A DNA stretch of 64,000 nt from Diplocloster agilis (GTDB taxonomy: Bacteria; Bacillota; Clostridia; Lachnospirales; Lachnospiraceae): NCBI RefSeq assembly GCF_019042275.1, contig NZ_JAHQCW010000024.1, positions 1 to 64,000 of the forward strand. The letters run 5' to 3'. Of this stretch, positions 18,140 to 27,582 are shown piece after piece (the first letter of the stretch is position 1; each line of letters begins with the position of its first letter). The notes beneath the pieces are model-generated. The model was not told the DNA's origin. It ran no database searches and worked only from the letters and a program-made list of their open reading frames with translations. The position numbers and the translations under genes are program-made.

Positions 18140-19507
18140 ATGGGCAAAAAACAATTTACGACATCGCGGGGTGAGCGGGGTAGTTATGGGCTGTATGCCT
18201 TTGGCGCTATTTTGTCATATTATGTAATTATGAGTTTTCTTCAATTATTTATGACGGATTTGGGGATTCCGGCGGCCATGGTTGGTCTGATTTTTGTGTT
18301 TGCAAAGGTCTGGGATGCCATTAACGATCCGGTTTTTGGCGTCATTGTGGACAAGGCCCATTTAAAAGGGGGAAAATACAGACCTTGGCTGCGTATCGCC
18401 GGTCTTACCATTCCCATAACAACGGTTTTGCTGTTCATCATACCATCCGGAGCATCCATTCAGGTAAAGATCATATGGTCCGCAACGGCTTATATTTTAT
18501 GGGACACGGCATATACCATGTATGATGTGCCAATGAATGCAATCGTAACTGCAATGACGGAAAATCAGGAAGAAAGGAATAAATTGTATTCCCTGAATTC
18601 ATTTTGCGTATATTTGGGCGGGATTCTGGTGGCCATTTTGGTTCCGCTGCTCTATCCTGCTATCGGGTGGCCCTTGACCATATTAATTTTGGGCGTACTT
18701 TGCCTGATTACAATGATACCGCTGCCCGGCAAAGCAAAAGAAAGGTATGGCGGAAAAGCAGAAAAGGAAGTCTCCATTAAGGAAATTTTTATGAGCCTAA
18801 TACATAATAAATATCTGTTGATTTTTACGCTGGCTTCCATTGTCAGCGCCTTGACAGATTTCAGCAATACATTGCTGGCATATGTAGCGATTCATTGTCT
18901 GGGCAGCGAATCTTATATCACAATTCTTACCTTGTCCTCCGCACTGCCCATCCTGATGGTAGCGCTGCTGATTCCTAAAATGATCAGTAAGATGGAGAAA
19001 TTTAAGCTGAATATCACAGCCCGTATCATTGCTCTGGTGTTTACGACAGTAATGTATTTTGTGGGGTATGAAAATACCGTACTCGTGTTCATTCTTTATA
19101 TGGGGAAAAGCCTTTTTTCAGGAATCAGTGCGGTTACAGCGATCATGTTCGTTGCCGATTGTGTAGAATATGGCCAGTTCCGCAACGGGGAGAGAAATCA
19201 AGGTATTGCTTTTGCAACAAAAGCGTTTACCAATAAAATCGTCGTGGCACTGACGGGAGCCCTGGGTATGTTTGGTGTGGCGGCTGTCGGATTTGTGGCT
19301 GGAGAAGGCGCGGTTCAGGGTGCCGGAACCATTAACGGCCTTTGGATACTGTTTGGACTTGCTCCATTGATCGGAGGAATTATTTCTATCTTTATCATGT
19401 TGTTTTGTTATAAGCTAAGAGATCCGGATGTGGCACTGATGATCCGCTGCAACAATGGTGAAATGTCCAAAGAGGAAGCAAAAGCTTCGTTCAGCCACAA
19501 ATTTTAA
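18140..19507 (+). CDS. GPH-family glycoside:cation symporter
   Basis: A 455-residue, twelve-helix transporter of the glycoside-pentoside-hexuronide family (MelB-like MFS branch). The family motif in the first half is visible as FAKVWDAINDPVFGVIVDKAHLKGGKYRPWL, whose Asp residues form the cation site. The second-half signature is VADCVEYGQFRNGERNQGIAFATKAFTNKI. It would import a di- or oligosaccharide with H+ or Na+. It is followed 15 bases later by a beta-mannosidase, so a beta-mannoside is the expected cargo. Start is ATG at 18140 after AAAGGAG. Confidence 0.92.
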   Translation: MGKKQFTTSRGERGSYGLYAFGAILSYYVIMSFLQLFMTDLGIPAAMVGLIFVFAKVWDAINDPVFGVIVDKAHLKGGKYRPWLRIAGLTIPITTVLLFIIPSGASIQVKIIWSATAYILWDTAYTMYDVPMNAIVTAMTENQEERNKLYSLNSFCVYLGGILVAILVPLLYPAIGWPLTILILGVLCLITMIPLPGKAKERYGGKAEKEVSIKEIFMSLIHNKYLLIFTLASIVSALTDFSNTLLAYVAIHCLGSESYITILTLSSALPILMVALLIPKMISKMEKFKLNITARIIALVFTTVMYFVGYENTVLVFILYMGKSLFSGISAVTAIMFVADCVEYGQFRNGERNQGIAFATKAFTNKIVVALTGALGMFGVAAVGFVAGEGAVQGAGTINGLWILFGLAPLIGGIISIFIMLFCYKLRDPDVALMIRCNNGEMSKEEAKASFSHKF

Positions 19508-19522
19508 TAGGAGTGTATAGAC

Positions 19523-22036
19523 ATGATGACATTGAATTTAAACGGTAGATGGAAAATGCGTGCTGCAGAGTGCGAAGACATCTGGGATGCGGTTGTTCCG
19601 GGAACCGTGGCAGCCACACTGCTGGAGCATGGGGTGATGCCTGATCCTTTTTGGCGGGATAATGAGAAAAAAATACAGGAGCTACTGGATCGGGACTACA
19701 TTTTTGAAAGAAGCTTCACAGCAGGAGAAGATTTGCTGAAGCAGGAACAAATTGTGCTTCATTGTAATGGTCTGGATACACTGGCGGAAATTCGACTGAA
19801 TGGAGCAGTTGTTGGTAATGCCGATAATATGCATCGCATATGGTTCTTTGATGTGAAGCCGTTTTTAAGACCGGGAGAGAACGAGATCTCGATTTATTTT
19901 CGCGCACCGGCACCTTATTTGAATGAACATCCGTCCGGGATTGGGAAGCCCTATACCGTGCTTCGGAAGGCTGCATGTATGTTCGGCTGGGATTGGGGGC
20001 TGTCGCTGCCGGATTCGGGTATCTGGCGTGATATTATGATTGAAGGATATGAAAAAGGAACCATAGAAACCGTAATTGTACATCAGGAACATATGAATGG
20101 AAAAGTTATTGTAAAAGCACAGCCCGTCTGCCGGGGAGCGCAGGACCTTCTTTTCCGGCTCACTCTGACCGAACCGGACGGTGCAAAGCTGGAAACCCGG
20201 GAATGCGCTGCGGGAGGCACGGTATACTTTGAAGTGGAACATCCCAGGCTCTGGTGGCCCTCAGGTTATGGCGGGCAGCCGCTGTACAGGCTGTGCACCG
20301 AACTAATGACACAGGACATGATTTTGGATACCAGGGAGCAGCGGATCGGGCTGCGGACGATAGAGCTAGACCGTTCGGAAGATGGTGACGGCGCGAAATA
20401 CTCCTTTGTAATCAATCATATACCTGTGTTCTGCAGGGGTGAAAATATGATCATCGAGAACTCGGTGATACAAAAGACAGACGGCAGCTGCTATAAGAAG
20501 CTGATTGAGAACTCCCTTCGTTCCAATGTGAACAGCATCCGCGTGTGGGGAGGGGCTTATTATCCCCCGGAGGAATTTTATGATTTATGTGATGAAAATG
20601 GGATACTGGTCTACCAGGATTTCATGTTCGCCTGTTCCTTTTATCAGATATCCCCTGAATATATGGAAAATGTGAAGCAAGAGCTGAAGGACAATCTGGC
20701 GCGGATAGCCCATCATGCCTGCATCGGGCTATACTGCGGAAATAATGAAATCGACTGTATCTACACAGTGACAGGCGCAACAGATCCCGAGACCACGGCG
20801 CTTCGCAAACTGTTCGGTTCCGGTAAGGACCCATTACCGGAAGCAGTCAGGAAGGCTCTTTGGGCCAATTATGAACCATTATTTTTAGAGATGATTCCAG
20901 AGCTGTGCAGTCGTTATGCACCGGATACGGACTATGTCCATTCCTCTCCGTCCGCCAAGGCACCGGGAGAAGTCACTGCCTTTTTCGACTATGCAAAGGA
21001 TGGGGATCTGCATTATTATCTGCAATATAACGGAAATGCCCCCTACCAGAAAATACGGACCATGCGCAGTCGTTTTGTAACAGAAATGGGGTTCCAAAGC
21101 TATCCTTCCATGAAGACCATCGCTTCTTTCACAGAGCCGCAGGACAGGCTGCCTTATACCCCGGTGATGTATGCCCATCAGAAATGCGCCGGCGGAAACG
21201 AAACAATCGAACTGTATATGGAGCGCGACTATTTGATTCCAAAGGACTTTGAAGATTATGTCTTTTTGTCACAGCTTCAGGCCGGAGAGATTATGCGGTA
21301 TTCCGTGGAACATTTCAGGCGTGATAACGAATATTGCAGAGGGATCATGCTGTGGCAGCTCAATGACTGCTGGCCGGTCGTGAGCTGGTCGGGAATTGAT
21401 TATTACGGCAGATGGAAGGCGCTTCAATATTTTATACGGCGGTTCTATGCGCCTGTGCTGGTAAGCGCCAGGGAAGAGGATACCAATGTCTCGCTGTGGG
21501 TTTCCAATGAAACTGCGATGGAATGTAACGGCCAACTCCGATGGAAATTATATGGAAAAGATGGAAAGATACTGGACCAGGGCGAGAAGTCGGCCCATCT
21601 GTCAGCGGGTGAAAGTGCTTCGTTGGTATATCTTGACTATTCCAGGATGTTAAACAGGATAGAAAAAAAATCTGCTTATCTGTTTTTCGAGTGGGAACAT
21701 AACGGAAATGTAGAAAGGGGCACGGTTTTGTTTGTACTTCCACGGGAATTTTACTTCTCGGAGCCGGAGCTTTCCTGGGAGGTTAAAGAAACGGGGAGCA
21801 GTTATGTCATTGAAGTGACCGCCAAACATTTTGCAAAGGCGGTCGGATTTGATACGTCAGAAGGCGACTGCATTTTTTCCGATAATTATTTTGACTTGCC
21901 GGCGGGAGAAAGCCGAACTATAGAGGTGAAAAAAGTTGAATGCGAAGGCATTTCGGATTCGGAGGATCTGAGAAGGCAGCTTATGGTCCGCACGCTCAAT
22001 GATGTTATGCTGAGGGCGGCTATGGCCGGAAAGTAA
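19523..22036 (+). CDS. GH2 beta-mannosidase
   Basis: An 837-residue glycoside hydrolase of family 2, close to the usual beta-mannosidase length. The N-terminal jelly roll begins LNGRWKMRAAECEDIWDAVVPGTV, the text typical of beta-mannosidases, and is followed by an Ig-like domain and the TIM barrel from about residue 290. The acid/base is Glu409 in GLYCGNNEID and the nucleophile is Glu521 in RFVTEMGF. There is no signal peptide: the enzyme trims terminal non-reducing beta-mannose from oligosaccharides imported by the symporter encoded before it. The ATG at 19523 follows AGGAG; a second ATG lies directly after. Confidence 0.93.
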   Translation: MMTLNLNGRWKMRAAECEDIWDAVVPGTVAATLLEHGVMPDPFWRDNEKKIQELLDRDYIFERSFTAGEDLLKQEQIVLHCNGLDTLAEIRLNGAVVGNADNMHRIWFFDVKPFLRPGENEISIYFRAPAPYLNEHPSGIGKPYTVLRKAACMFGWDWGLSLPDSGIWRDIMIEGYEKGTIETVIVHQEHMNGKVIVKAQPVCRGAQDLLFRLTLTEPDGAKLETRECAAGGTVYFEVEHPRLWWPSGYGGQPLYRLCTELMTQDMILDTREQRIGLRTIELDRSEDGDGAKYSFVINHIPVFCRGENMIIENSVIQKTDGSCYKKLIENSLRSNVNSIRVWGGAYYPPEEFYDLCDENGILVYQDFMFACSFYQISPEYMENVKQELKDNLARIAHHACIGLYCGNNEIDCIYTVTGATDPETTALRKLFGSGKDPLPEAVRKALWANYEPLFLEMIPELCSRYAPDTDYVHSSPSAKAPGEVTAFFDYAKDGDLHYYLQYNGNAPYQKIRTMRSRFVTEMGFQSYPSMKTIASFTEPQDRLPYTPVMYAHQKCAGGNETIELYMERDYLIPKDFEDYVFLSQLQAGEIMRYSVEHFRRDNEYCRGIMLWQLNDCWPVVSWSGIDYYGRWKALQYFIRRFYAPVLVSAREEDTNVSLWVSNETAMECNGQLRWKLYGKDGKILDQGEKSAHLSAGESASLVYLDYSRMLNRIEKKSAYLFFEWEHNGNVERGTVLFVLPREFYFSEPELSWEVKETGSSYVIEVTAKHFAKAVGFDTSEGDCIFSDNYFDLPAGESRTIEVKKVECEGISDSEDLRRQLMVRTLNDVMLRAAMAGK

Positions 22037-22128
22037 GATAGAATTAATGATACCGTGAATCAAACAGTATATGGGTATGCCATCGATATACCTATATATG
22101 CGGAAAAACGCACGCATGGAGGATCAGC

Positions 22129-22965
22129 ATGAAGAAAAAGGTAAGAATCATTTTGAATGTAATGGCAGTTATCCTATTTGTATTAATTGTAGGTCTGGCG
22201 GCCGCATTTTACATAATAGCCGGAAAAGGAGGGTATTATGCTCTTTTTACAAGCAAGGACCGGACAGATATCATGGAAGCTTTCCGTTATACGGACGATA
22301 ACGGAACAGTTCTTCCATACCGTTTATACCGGCCCGCAGAATCGGGGGAGAACTATCCTCTTGTGCTATTTTTGCACGGCAGCGGTGAGAAGGGAAGTGA
22401 CAACGAAAAACAGGTACAGGTAAACAGTGTCACGGATACACTGCTAAATGAAAAAAACCGGAAAGAGTATCCCTGTTATGTGGCAGCTCCCCAGTGCCCG
22501 GAAGGTGAAAAATGGTCTGTAAAACTCGAAGAGCCAGGCAGTTTCTCGGAGAATACGGAAGAGCCGCTGCTGGATGCAGTCATGGGGCTGGTGACCGAAT
22601 TGGAATCGGAATATCCCATTGACCCGGATCAGATTTATATAGTCGGTATTTCTATGGGCGGCCATGCAGTATGGAATCTGCTTTCGCGTGAAAATGATAC
22701 TTTTGCAGCAGCGGTATCTGTGTGTGGCTGTGGAGATCCAATGCAGGCAGAAAAAGTGAAAGACATTCCCCTATGGTTATTTCATGGAGCTAAAGATTCT
22801 ACCGTTCCGGTCCACTACAGCCGGGATATGGCGGAAGCGCTAAAAAAAGTTGGGGCGGAGAATATCCGTTACACGGAATATCCGGGCGAAAAGCATCAAA
22901 GTTGGGAGTTGGCATACAGAGAGAAGGATTTATTTCCATGGCTGTTTGCGCAGCGGAAAAAATAG
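22129..22965 (+). CDS. Membrane-anchored alpha/beta-hydrolase (esterase)
   Basis: A 278-residue protein with a signal anchor helix at about 7-30 and an extracytoplasmic alpha/beta-hydrolase domain. The nucleophile is Ser175 in GISMGGHA, the oxyanion motif is FLHGSGEKG, and the catalytic Asp and His are likely in GAKDSTVPVHY and PGEKHQSWELAY. The domain resembles the phospholipase/carboxylesterase and feruloyl-esterase-like families often found in glycan loci. It lies 92 bases after the mannosidase, so removal of acetyl or other acyl groups from mannan-type glycans at the cell surface is plausible but unproven. Confidence 0.8.
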   Translation: MKKKVRIILNVMAVILFVLIVGLAAAFYIIAGKGGYYALFTSKDRTDIMEAFRYTDDNGTVLPYRLYRPAESGENYPLVLFLHGSGEKGSDNEKQVQVNSVTDTLLNEKNRKEYPCYVAAPQCPEGEKWSVKLEEPGSFSENTEEPLLDAVMGLVTELESEYPIDPDQIYIVGISMGGHAVWNLLSRENDTFAAAVSVCGCGDPMQAEKVKDIPLWLFHGAKDSTVPVHYSRDMAEALKKVGAENIRYTEYPGEKHQSWELAYREKDLFPWLFAQRKK

Positions 22966-23013
22966 TAAATTACAGGCTGCCCTTATAGCTCCCCTCTTCT
23001 GTGAATCATTCAT

Positions 23014-23182
23014 ACTAGTAGTCTGTTCTTCAAGTCCTTGTGCATAGAGTACCTGATATTCGCGTCAGGTGTGCGATTGCGAAGCGACGGCGTAGCGAGT
23101 CCTACGGCTAGCTTCGCAATCGTGCACCTGGCGTGAATAGCGGGTGCTATATGCACAAGGACTTGGAGAACAGACTACTAGT
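23014..23182. repeat. 169-bp inverted repeat with ACTAGT ends
   Basis: The first 33 bases (23014-23046) and the last 33 (23150-23182) are reverse complements with one mismatch. The inner part also pairs: cgcgtcaggtg with cacctggcgtg, and gattgcgaagc with gcttcgcaatc. Both ends carry ACTAGT. It lies in the 300-base gap between the esterase stop (22965) and the stop of the convergent glycosidase (23266). It shares no obvious sequence with the other inverted-repeat families here, but occupies the same kind of site. No open frame or transposase is inside. Confidence 0.85.
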
Positions 23183-23265
23183 CTCCCGGATACAGCTCAA
23201 GCCTTCGTAACTTTTACTCCTGTTTCAATTACCTGCCCGACTTATACGCACATACTGTCAGAGGC

Positions 23266-26200
23266 TCATACCAAGCTCTCAATAACTACAGGCTCCGACA
23301 AAAGTCCGGCCGCTGCCAGGCGGTAGCTGTCCGTCCAGGCATCCCCCGCCGTCCGCCAGGCGTCCGGGCCGCACCATTTATCCTCACTGTCCGCCTGGTG
23401 TAGGGCGCCGAACGCATTCTGTCTGGAGATATACGCGGTTATCTCAAGCATATGTTCCCCGGCTGCCGGTCTGCCCAGTTCCGCCTCATAAGGCGGATAG
23501 GCCAGCGCTCCAAAATCCTGCCCATCCATCCGCACGTGCAGCACATTGGCCCGGTAATGCGGAATCCGCACCCGCAAGTCCCCGCCTCCGCTGCATAGTC
23601 TTATCCGGTAAGTGAGCGCCCCTCCATAGAAAGCAAGTCCCTGTCTCGTAATATCGTCAAATCCTATCTGCTGCGGAAAAGCCGTGATCCGTTTCCTGCT
23701 TCCGCATACCTGCACACCGAAGTCCCCCAGAAGGTAGCACCATTCCGTGTTGGTACGCTTGCCGAACGGGATCGTAAGCTCCAGTATATTAGCACCTTCC
23801 CTCAGCCTGGGAAGAGGAATCCTGCGTATGGCCCGATCCACATACCAGCCCGCGTCGCAGGCCCTCACTTCCTCCCCGTTCCAGACGATCTGCGCCTGTT
23901 CCGGGTGCTCGATGGCCAGATAGGGACTCTCATATGCGATCTCGCTTTCCACCTGGAAGCGCAGATGGAGTTTATGTGATATCACCTCTTTTTCTATGGT
24001 CCAGGGCTGCGCCAGCGCCGCCCCTCTCCTGGGCCAGCCTAATTTTTTTCTGCAAAGATTATCTGCCCGGAAAAGCTCGGTTTCCCCGCTAAAATCTTCC
24101 TCGTCCAAATGGAACCAGGCTTTATCAAGAACCAGCACATTTGGCTCCGACAAGGTAAAAGAGGTCAGGGCTTCTACCGGCAGCCGCCGCTCTTCTCTTC
24201 CGCTGCCATCGTATTCATCTGCTTTCATCCCAACAGCCCGATTGCCATCTACAGGATTTTCTGCCGCACTATTGTCTGCGGACTCTACCGGAAGAAGCCT
24301 CAGCAGCAAGCTGTCGTAATCATAAAAATAATAGGTAATGACCGTGCAATTATTTTCGTGGCGGAAGGCAATGGATTCTTCTTGTCCATTCTGGGTATTG
24401 AATAGAACCGGTGCATAGAGTCCTTTGATCCGCAGCCTGATTTCTCTCTTTCGGGGGATATCTTTGTTATAGGGCTCGGTTCCCCGGGCAATAAACAGCC
24501 ATTTTTCCTGTCCGTCCATCCGAAGCTGATACAAAAGATTCGTAGTCCGGGTTCCGTCCGCTTCTCTTAACTCCACTTCCCGGAAGTCATCTAAGGCAGC
24601 CAGAAGGTCCTGCCGTTCGAACATAATCACCTGTCCCGCCTTATCCGCCTGATCATAGAGGGCTGCAGGCCGGTCTGAAACTACCGCGTCCATATAGCGG
24701 GGGCATTTTCCCATGAATATCAGACGACCGCCCTGATCCCGGAATTTTTCCAATCTTTCCAATGTGCTCGCGCGCAGAGTCTCACACTCGGGAACCACGA
24801 CGGCATCGTAGCTCATTTCTCCTACCTGCAGCGGCGCTTTGCCCTCCGGGCACTGGAACGGCAGCTGGGACTCGCAGATATAATCAAAATCAATTCCGCC
24901 GAACAGCAGCCATTCCGTCACATTTTCAAAGTTTTCATCCATCTGCTGCCGGATATCCGCCGTCTGATCGGAAGGCCCCCAGTGCAGCCAGTAGCTCTCA
25001 ATCGGATGTATCACGCCGACCCGCACGACTGCTTTTCCCCTGGTCAACGCCGTGTTCACCCGCGCGAAATGATCTTCCACATATCCAAACTCCCGATACC
25101 AGGGAGACTGATATCCGAAGGTGGCCGGGAAATCCCTCTTGGCCTCGCCTTCCATAGAAACCCAGGAAAGATGCGGTACCCGCAGGGTAACCCCAAGGGC
25201 CGCCTGCCAATCTCCATGCAGCTTATAATCCCGGAAATCCGCAGTCCAGCCGGTCACCCCATATAACTCGCTCATAACGCCTTCCCGGCCGCACTGATGC
25301 GCCATGGACTGGGCCTGTATCACGGTGGTATATTCCAGATCCCAACGAAGCATATCCACGCCCGGGATGTCGATGCCACGGTAGGAACGCATCGCTTCCC
25401 CAAGAGCCGCGCACTGGGATTCAAGAGTCGGCTCCTCCATCAGATGTCCCGTTAACAGCAGATGATTGCTGCGGCACCATTCCCCGTAAGTATCGGCAAA
25501 GGCCGAGGTAAAGCGCTCCGCCACATGATCGTGATAACGGTATCTGGTTACAGACACCCCCTGATCCGGCAGTTCCCAGATCAGTTCCGGCAGCTTTTCG
25601 ATCAGGCTGCCGCCATAAGTTTCGTGATACGTATCTTCCAGATCGTCGGTCCAGGGCAGCGTCACATCCATTTTACTTCCGGCAAAGTTCAACGTATGCT
25701 TTCTGGAGAATTGGGGTTCATCGGTAAAAACTGCGGGTACAGATTCCCCGAAGTCCTCCCCGATTCTGCTTTTATAGCGCTCATGGGTCACTTCCAGGAA
25801 CCGCTCCACAGCCCGCTTGTCCAGGGTATTGCTGTAGGTCTGGTTGTTGTACCAGGGATTGGGCTGGGCGGTTTCCAGATAGGCATACCATACATCTCCC
25901 CTTTGTTGTTCGCCGTCCTGCAGCAGCCGGTATCCGGCCAGGCATCCCTGCCGGTCCAATTCAATCTCATATCGGGCCAAAAGGGTCCCCTTGCCATTTC
26001 TAAGGGGCTGCGACAGGAAACCGCCCGGTGTTTCCATACCTCCCAGCTCTTCATAGGACCAGGGCGTAAACAGCAGATATTTCTGCCGGTACTGCTCATC
26101 CTGCGTCACGATTCCTCCGGCCGCGCCGGAAGACCAGCGGTCCTCATCATAGAGCCAGGCCAGCATCCGCCTCTTTTTGGCTTCCTCCACACATTCCTGC

Positions 26201-26427
26201 ACGATCTGCATATATTCCTCACTCAGATACGGGGTATCCATTCCGGTTCTCACGTGCATGAAAAACCCGCCGAATTTCATCTCCTGGAGATCCCTTATCT
26301 GCCTGCGCAGTTCCTCGGTATCCAGTTTACAGTTCCAGGACCAGAAAGGGGCAGCCCGGTATTCGCTGGTGGGGTTTTGGAACAGCTCCTGTGAAAATGG
26401 AGTGTTATAAGACTGCTTATACAACAT
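23266..26427 (-). CDS. GH106-like glycoside hydrolase
   Basis: A 1053-residue cytoplasmic protein. The N-terminal text EYRAAPFWSWNCKLDTEELRRQIRDLQEMKFGGFFMHVR and YDEDRWSSGAAGG is characteristic of large hydrolases related to GH106 alpha-L-rhamnosidases: a TIM barrel with a fused beta-galactosidase-like trimerisation domain (around 560-620). The C-terminal third contains beta-sandwich carbohydrate-binding modules (a galactose-binding-like segment around 860-1000). There is no signal peptide. The ATG at 26427 is chosen since AAAGGAG lies eight bases before it; an upstream extension would translate a repeat array. Alpha-L-rhamnosidase is the best guess, but relatives with other activities exist. 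Confidence 0.7.
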   Translation of the reverse strand: MLYKQSYNTPFSQELFQNPTSEYRAAPFWSWNCKLDTEELRRQIRDLQEMKFGGFFMHVRTGMDTPYLSEEYMQIVQECVEEAKKRRMLAWLYDEDRWSSGAAGGIVTQDEQYRQKYLLFTPWSYEELGGMETPGGFLSQPLRNGKGTLLARYEIELDRQGCLAGYRLLQDGEQQRGDVWYAYLETAQPNPWYNNQTYSNTLDKRAVERFLEVTHERYKSRIGEDFGESVPAVFTDEPQFSRKHTLNFAGSKMDVTLPWTDDLEDTYHETYGGSLIEKLPELIWELPDQGVSVTRYRYHDHVAERFTSAFADTYGEWCRSNHLLLTGHLMEEPTLESQCAALGEAMRSYRGIDIPGVDMLRWDLEYTTVIQAQSMAHQCGREGVMSELYGVTGWTADFRDYKLHGDWQAALGVTLRVPHLSWVSMEGEAKRDFPATFGYQSPWYREFGYVEDHFARVNTALTRGKAVVRVGVIHPIESYWLHWGPSDQTADIRQQMDENFENVTEWLLFGGIDFDYICESQLPFQCPEGKAPLQVGEMSYDAVVVPECETLRASTLERLEKFRDQGGRLIFMGKCPRYMDAVVSDRPAALYDQADKAGQVIMFERQDLLAALDDFREVELREADGTRTTNLLYQLRMDGQEKWLFIARGTEPYNKDIPRKREIRLRIKGLYAPVLFNTQNGQEESIAFRHENNCTVITYYFYDYDSLLLRLLPVESADNSAAENPVDGNRAVGMKADEYDGSGREERRLPVEALTSFTLSEPNVLVLDKAWFHLDEEDFSGETELFRADNLCRKKLGWPRRGAALAQPWTIEKEVISHKLHLRFQVESEIAYESPYLAIEHPEQAQIVWNGEEVRACDAGWYVDRAIRRIPLPRLREGANILELTIPFGKRTNTEWCYLLGDFGVQVCGSRKRITAFPQQIGFDDITRQGLAFYGGALTYRIRLCSGGGDLRVRIPHYRANVLHVRMDGQDFGALAYPPYEAELGRPAAGEHMLEITAYISRQNAFGALHQADSEDKWCGPDAWRTAGDAWTDSYRLAAAGLLSEPVVIESLV

Positions 26428-26462
26428 ATGTTTGTCTCCTTTAGGTGCAATTGGTGCAATTT

Positions 26463-26515
26463 GGGACATGTCCAGATCGAAACGGACATGTCCCAAACCG
26501 AAATGGACATGTCCC
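26463..26515. repeat. GGGACATGTCC palindrome array B (three units)
   Basis: Three units of GGACATGTCC with G or C extension lie near 26463, 26484 and 26505, separated by 10-base spacers rich in atcgaaac and aaaccgaaat. The array begins about 10 bases beyond the stop of the FG-GAP-like gene (26525) on the minus strand and lies before the GH106-like start (26427), so it is in the intercistronic gap. Confidence 0.85.
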
Positions 26516-26524
26516 AAATCGATC

Positions 26525-27559
26525 TTATGGTATGACTTTATAAATAACTGCCTGGGCGGCTTCCCGGTTGGCGGACAGGATATAATCCGCATCCGCGCCG
26601 TTATAGATCATGGCGTTGCTGGGGCCCGCGTTCTCATCCACCGTGTGAATCCGGAATTCCTGCGCATCCGCATCCCAGGAGATCAGGAAGAGCTGTTGCT
26701 TTCCCCTCCTGCAGCCGCCGATGAATACCGGCCGGCCATTCAGGCTGCCGCTTTTCACTACATGGTAGAATTCCGTGACTTCCGGGTGCTCGAACACCTG
26801 CCGGTAACTGCCGTTTTCCTCTTTGTAGATCCGATAATAGCAGCCGTGGAATTCCTCGATCACCGCCAGTTCTTCCACACCGTCCCCGTCAATGTCGATC
26901 AGGTCGATATCGCTGGCGGCACGGTCTAAGATCTTCTCAATGGTCCAGTCGGAAACGGCGCTCTGAGGGGGCGTCACGCGGAATACGCCTTCCCGTCCGG
27001 CGATGTATGCGGTATCCTTGCCGTCCGCTGTTTTTTTGCAGAAACCATGATTCTGGTGGATCTCCACCGGAAGGGGGGTGAGTGTAATCCCGTCGTTCAG
27101 ATCTTCCGGCAGCTTGGCCACATAGAGATGGCCGGGCAGCGACCAGTCCTCCCGCGTGGCTTTGTGATCCGCCAGTGTCGCACAGATCAGATAGTTACCG
27201 TCCGCGCCGGTGAGCACGTCAAACCGGTGAAGATAGGGAAGGGTAAATAATTCCTGTACCCGGTATCCGTCCGCTTCTTTCCGGCACCAGACCAGTTCCG
27301 CTTCCTCCCAGTCGTACAGGCGGTAGAACTTCTGTACCGCCAGGAAGCCTTTTCCTTCCCCTAACGGCACCATGCTCATGGTTCCGCCCGGTTCCTCCCA
27401 CACGGTCTTCTTTTGTTCAAAAGTGCCGCAGTCGAAGGCCACACAGCCGCCGACTTTGCCCTCAGTGGCAAAAAAGGCATAATCTATTTTATCCTCCGGC
27501 ATTACGGTGACGCTGTAACACCGTTCCATATCTGTCAGGACTTTTTTCTGAAATTTCAT
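26525..27559 (-). CDS. FG-GAP/VCBS-like beta-propeller protein
   Basis: A 344-residue protein without signal peptide or membrane helix. The text IDLIDIDGDGVEELAVIEEFHGCYYRIYKE is a classical FG-GAP/VCBS calcium-binding blade (Asp-x-Asp-x-Asp-Gly), and other blade-like strands repeat along the sequence (LTGADGNYLICATLADH, and a final blade ending DADYILSANREAAQ). Such propellers bind glycans or proteins, and some relatives are polysaccharide lyases or glycosidases. It sits between UlaG (23 bases away) and the GH106-like gene in one transcription unit. The lack of an export signal makes an enzymatic or intracellular glycan-binding role more likely than adhesion. No catalytic residues recognised. 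Confidence 0.65.
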   Translation of the reverse strand: MKFQKKVLTDMERCYSVTVMPEDKIDYAFFATEGKVGGCVAFDCGTFEQKKTVWEEPGGTMSMVPLGEGKGFLAVQKFYRLYDWEEAELVWCRKEADGYRVQELFTLPYLHRFDVLTGADGNYLICATLADHKATREDWSLPGHLYVAKLPEDLNDGITLTPLPVEIHQNHGFCKKTADGKDTAYIAGREGVFRVTPPQSAVSDWTIEKILDRAASDIDLIDIDGDGVEELAVIEEFHGCYYRIYKEENGSYRQVFEHPEVTEFYHVVKSGSLNGRPVFIGGCRRGKQQLFLISWDADAQEFRIHTVDENAGPSNAMIYNGADADYILSANREAAQAVIYKVIP

Positions 27560-27582
27560 CTTTACCTCCCTCTTCCGCCGGA

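Noticed and set aside
23014-23182. Insertion sequence
   Set aside because: There is no transposase and no clear target duplication; the element is only an inverted repeat.
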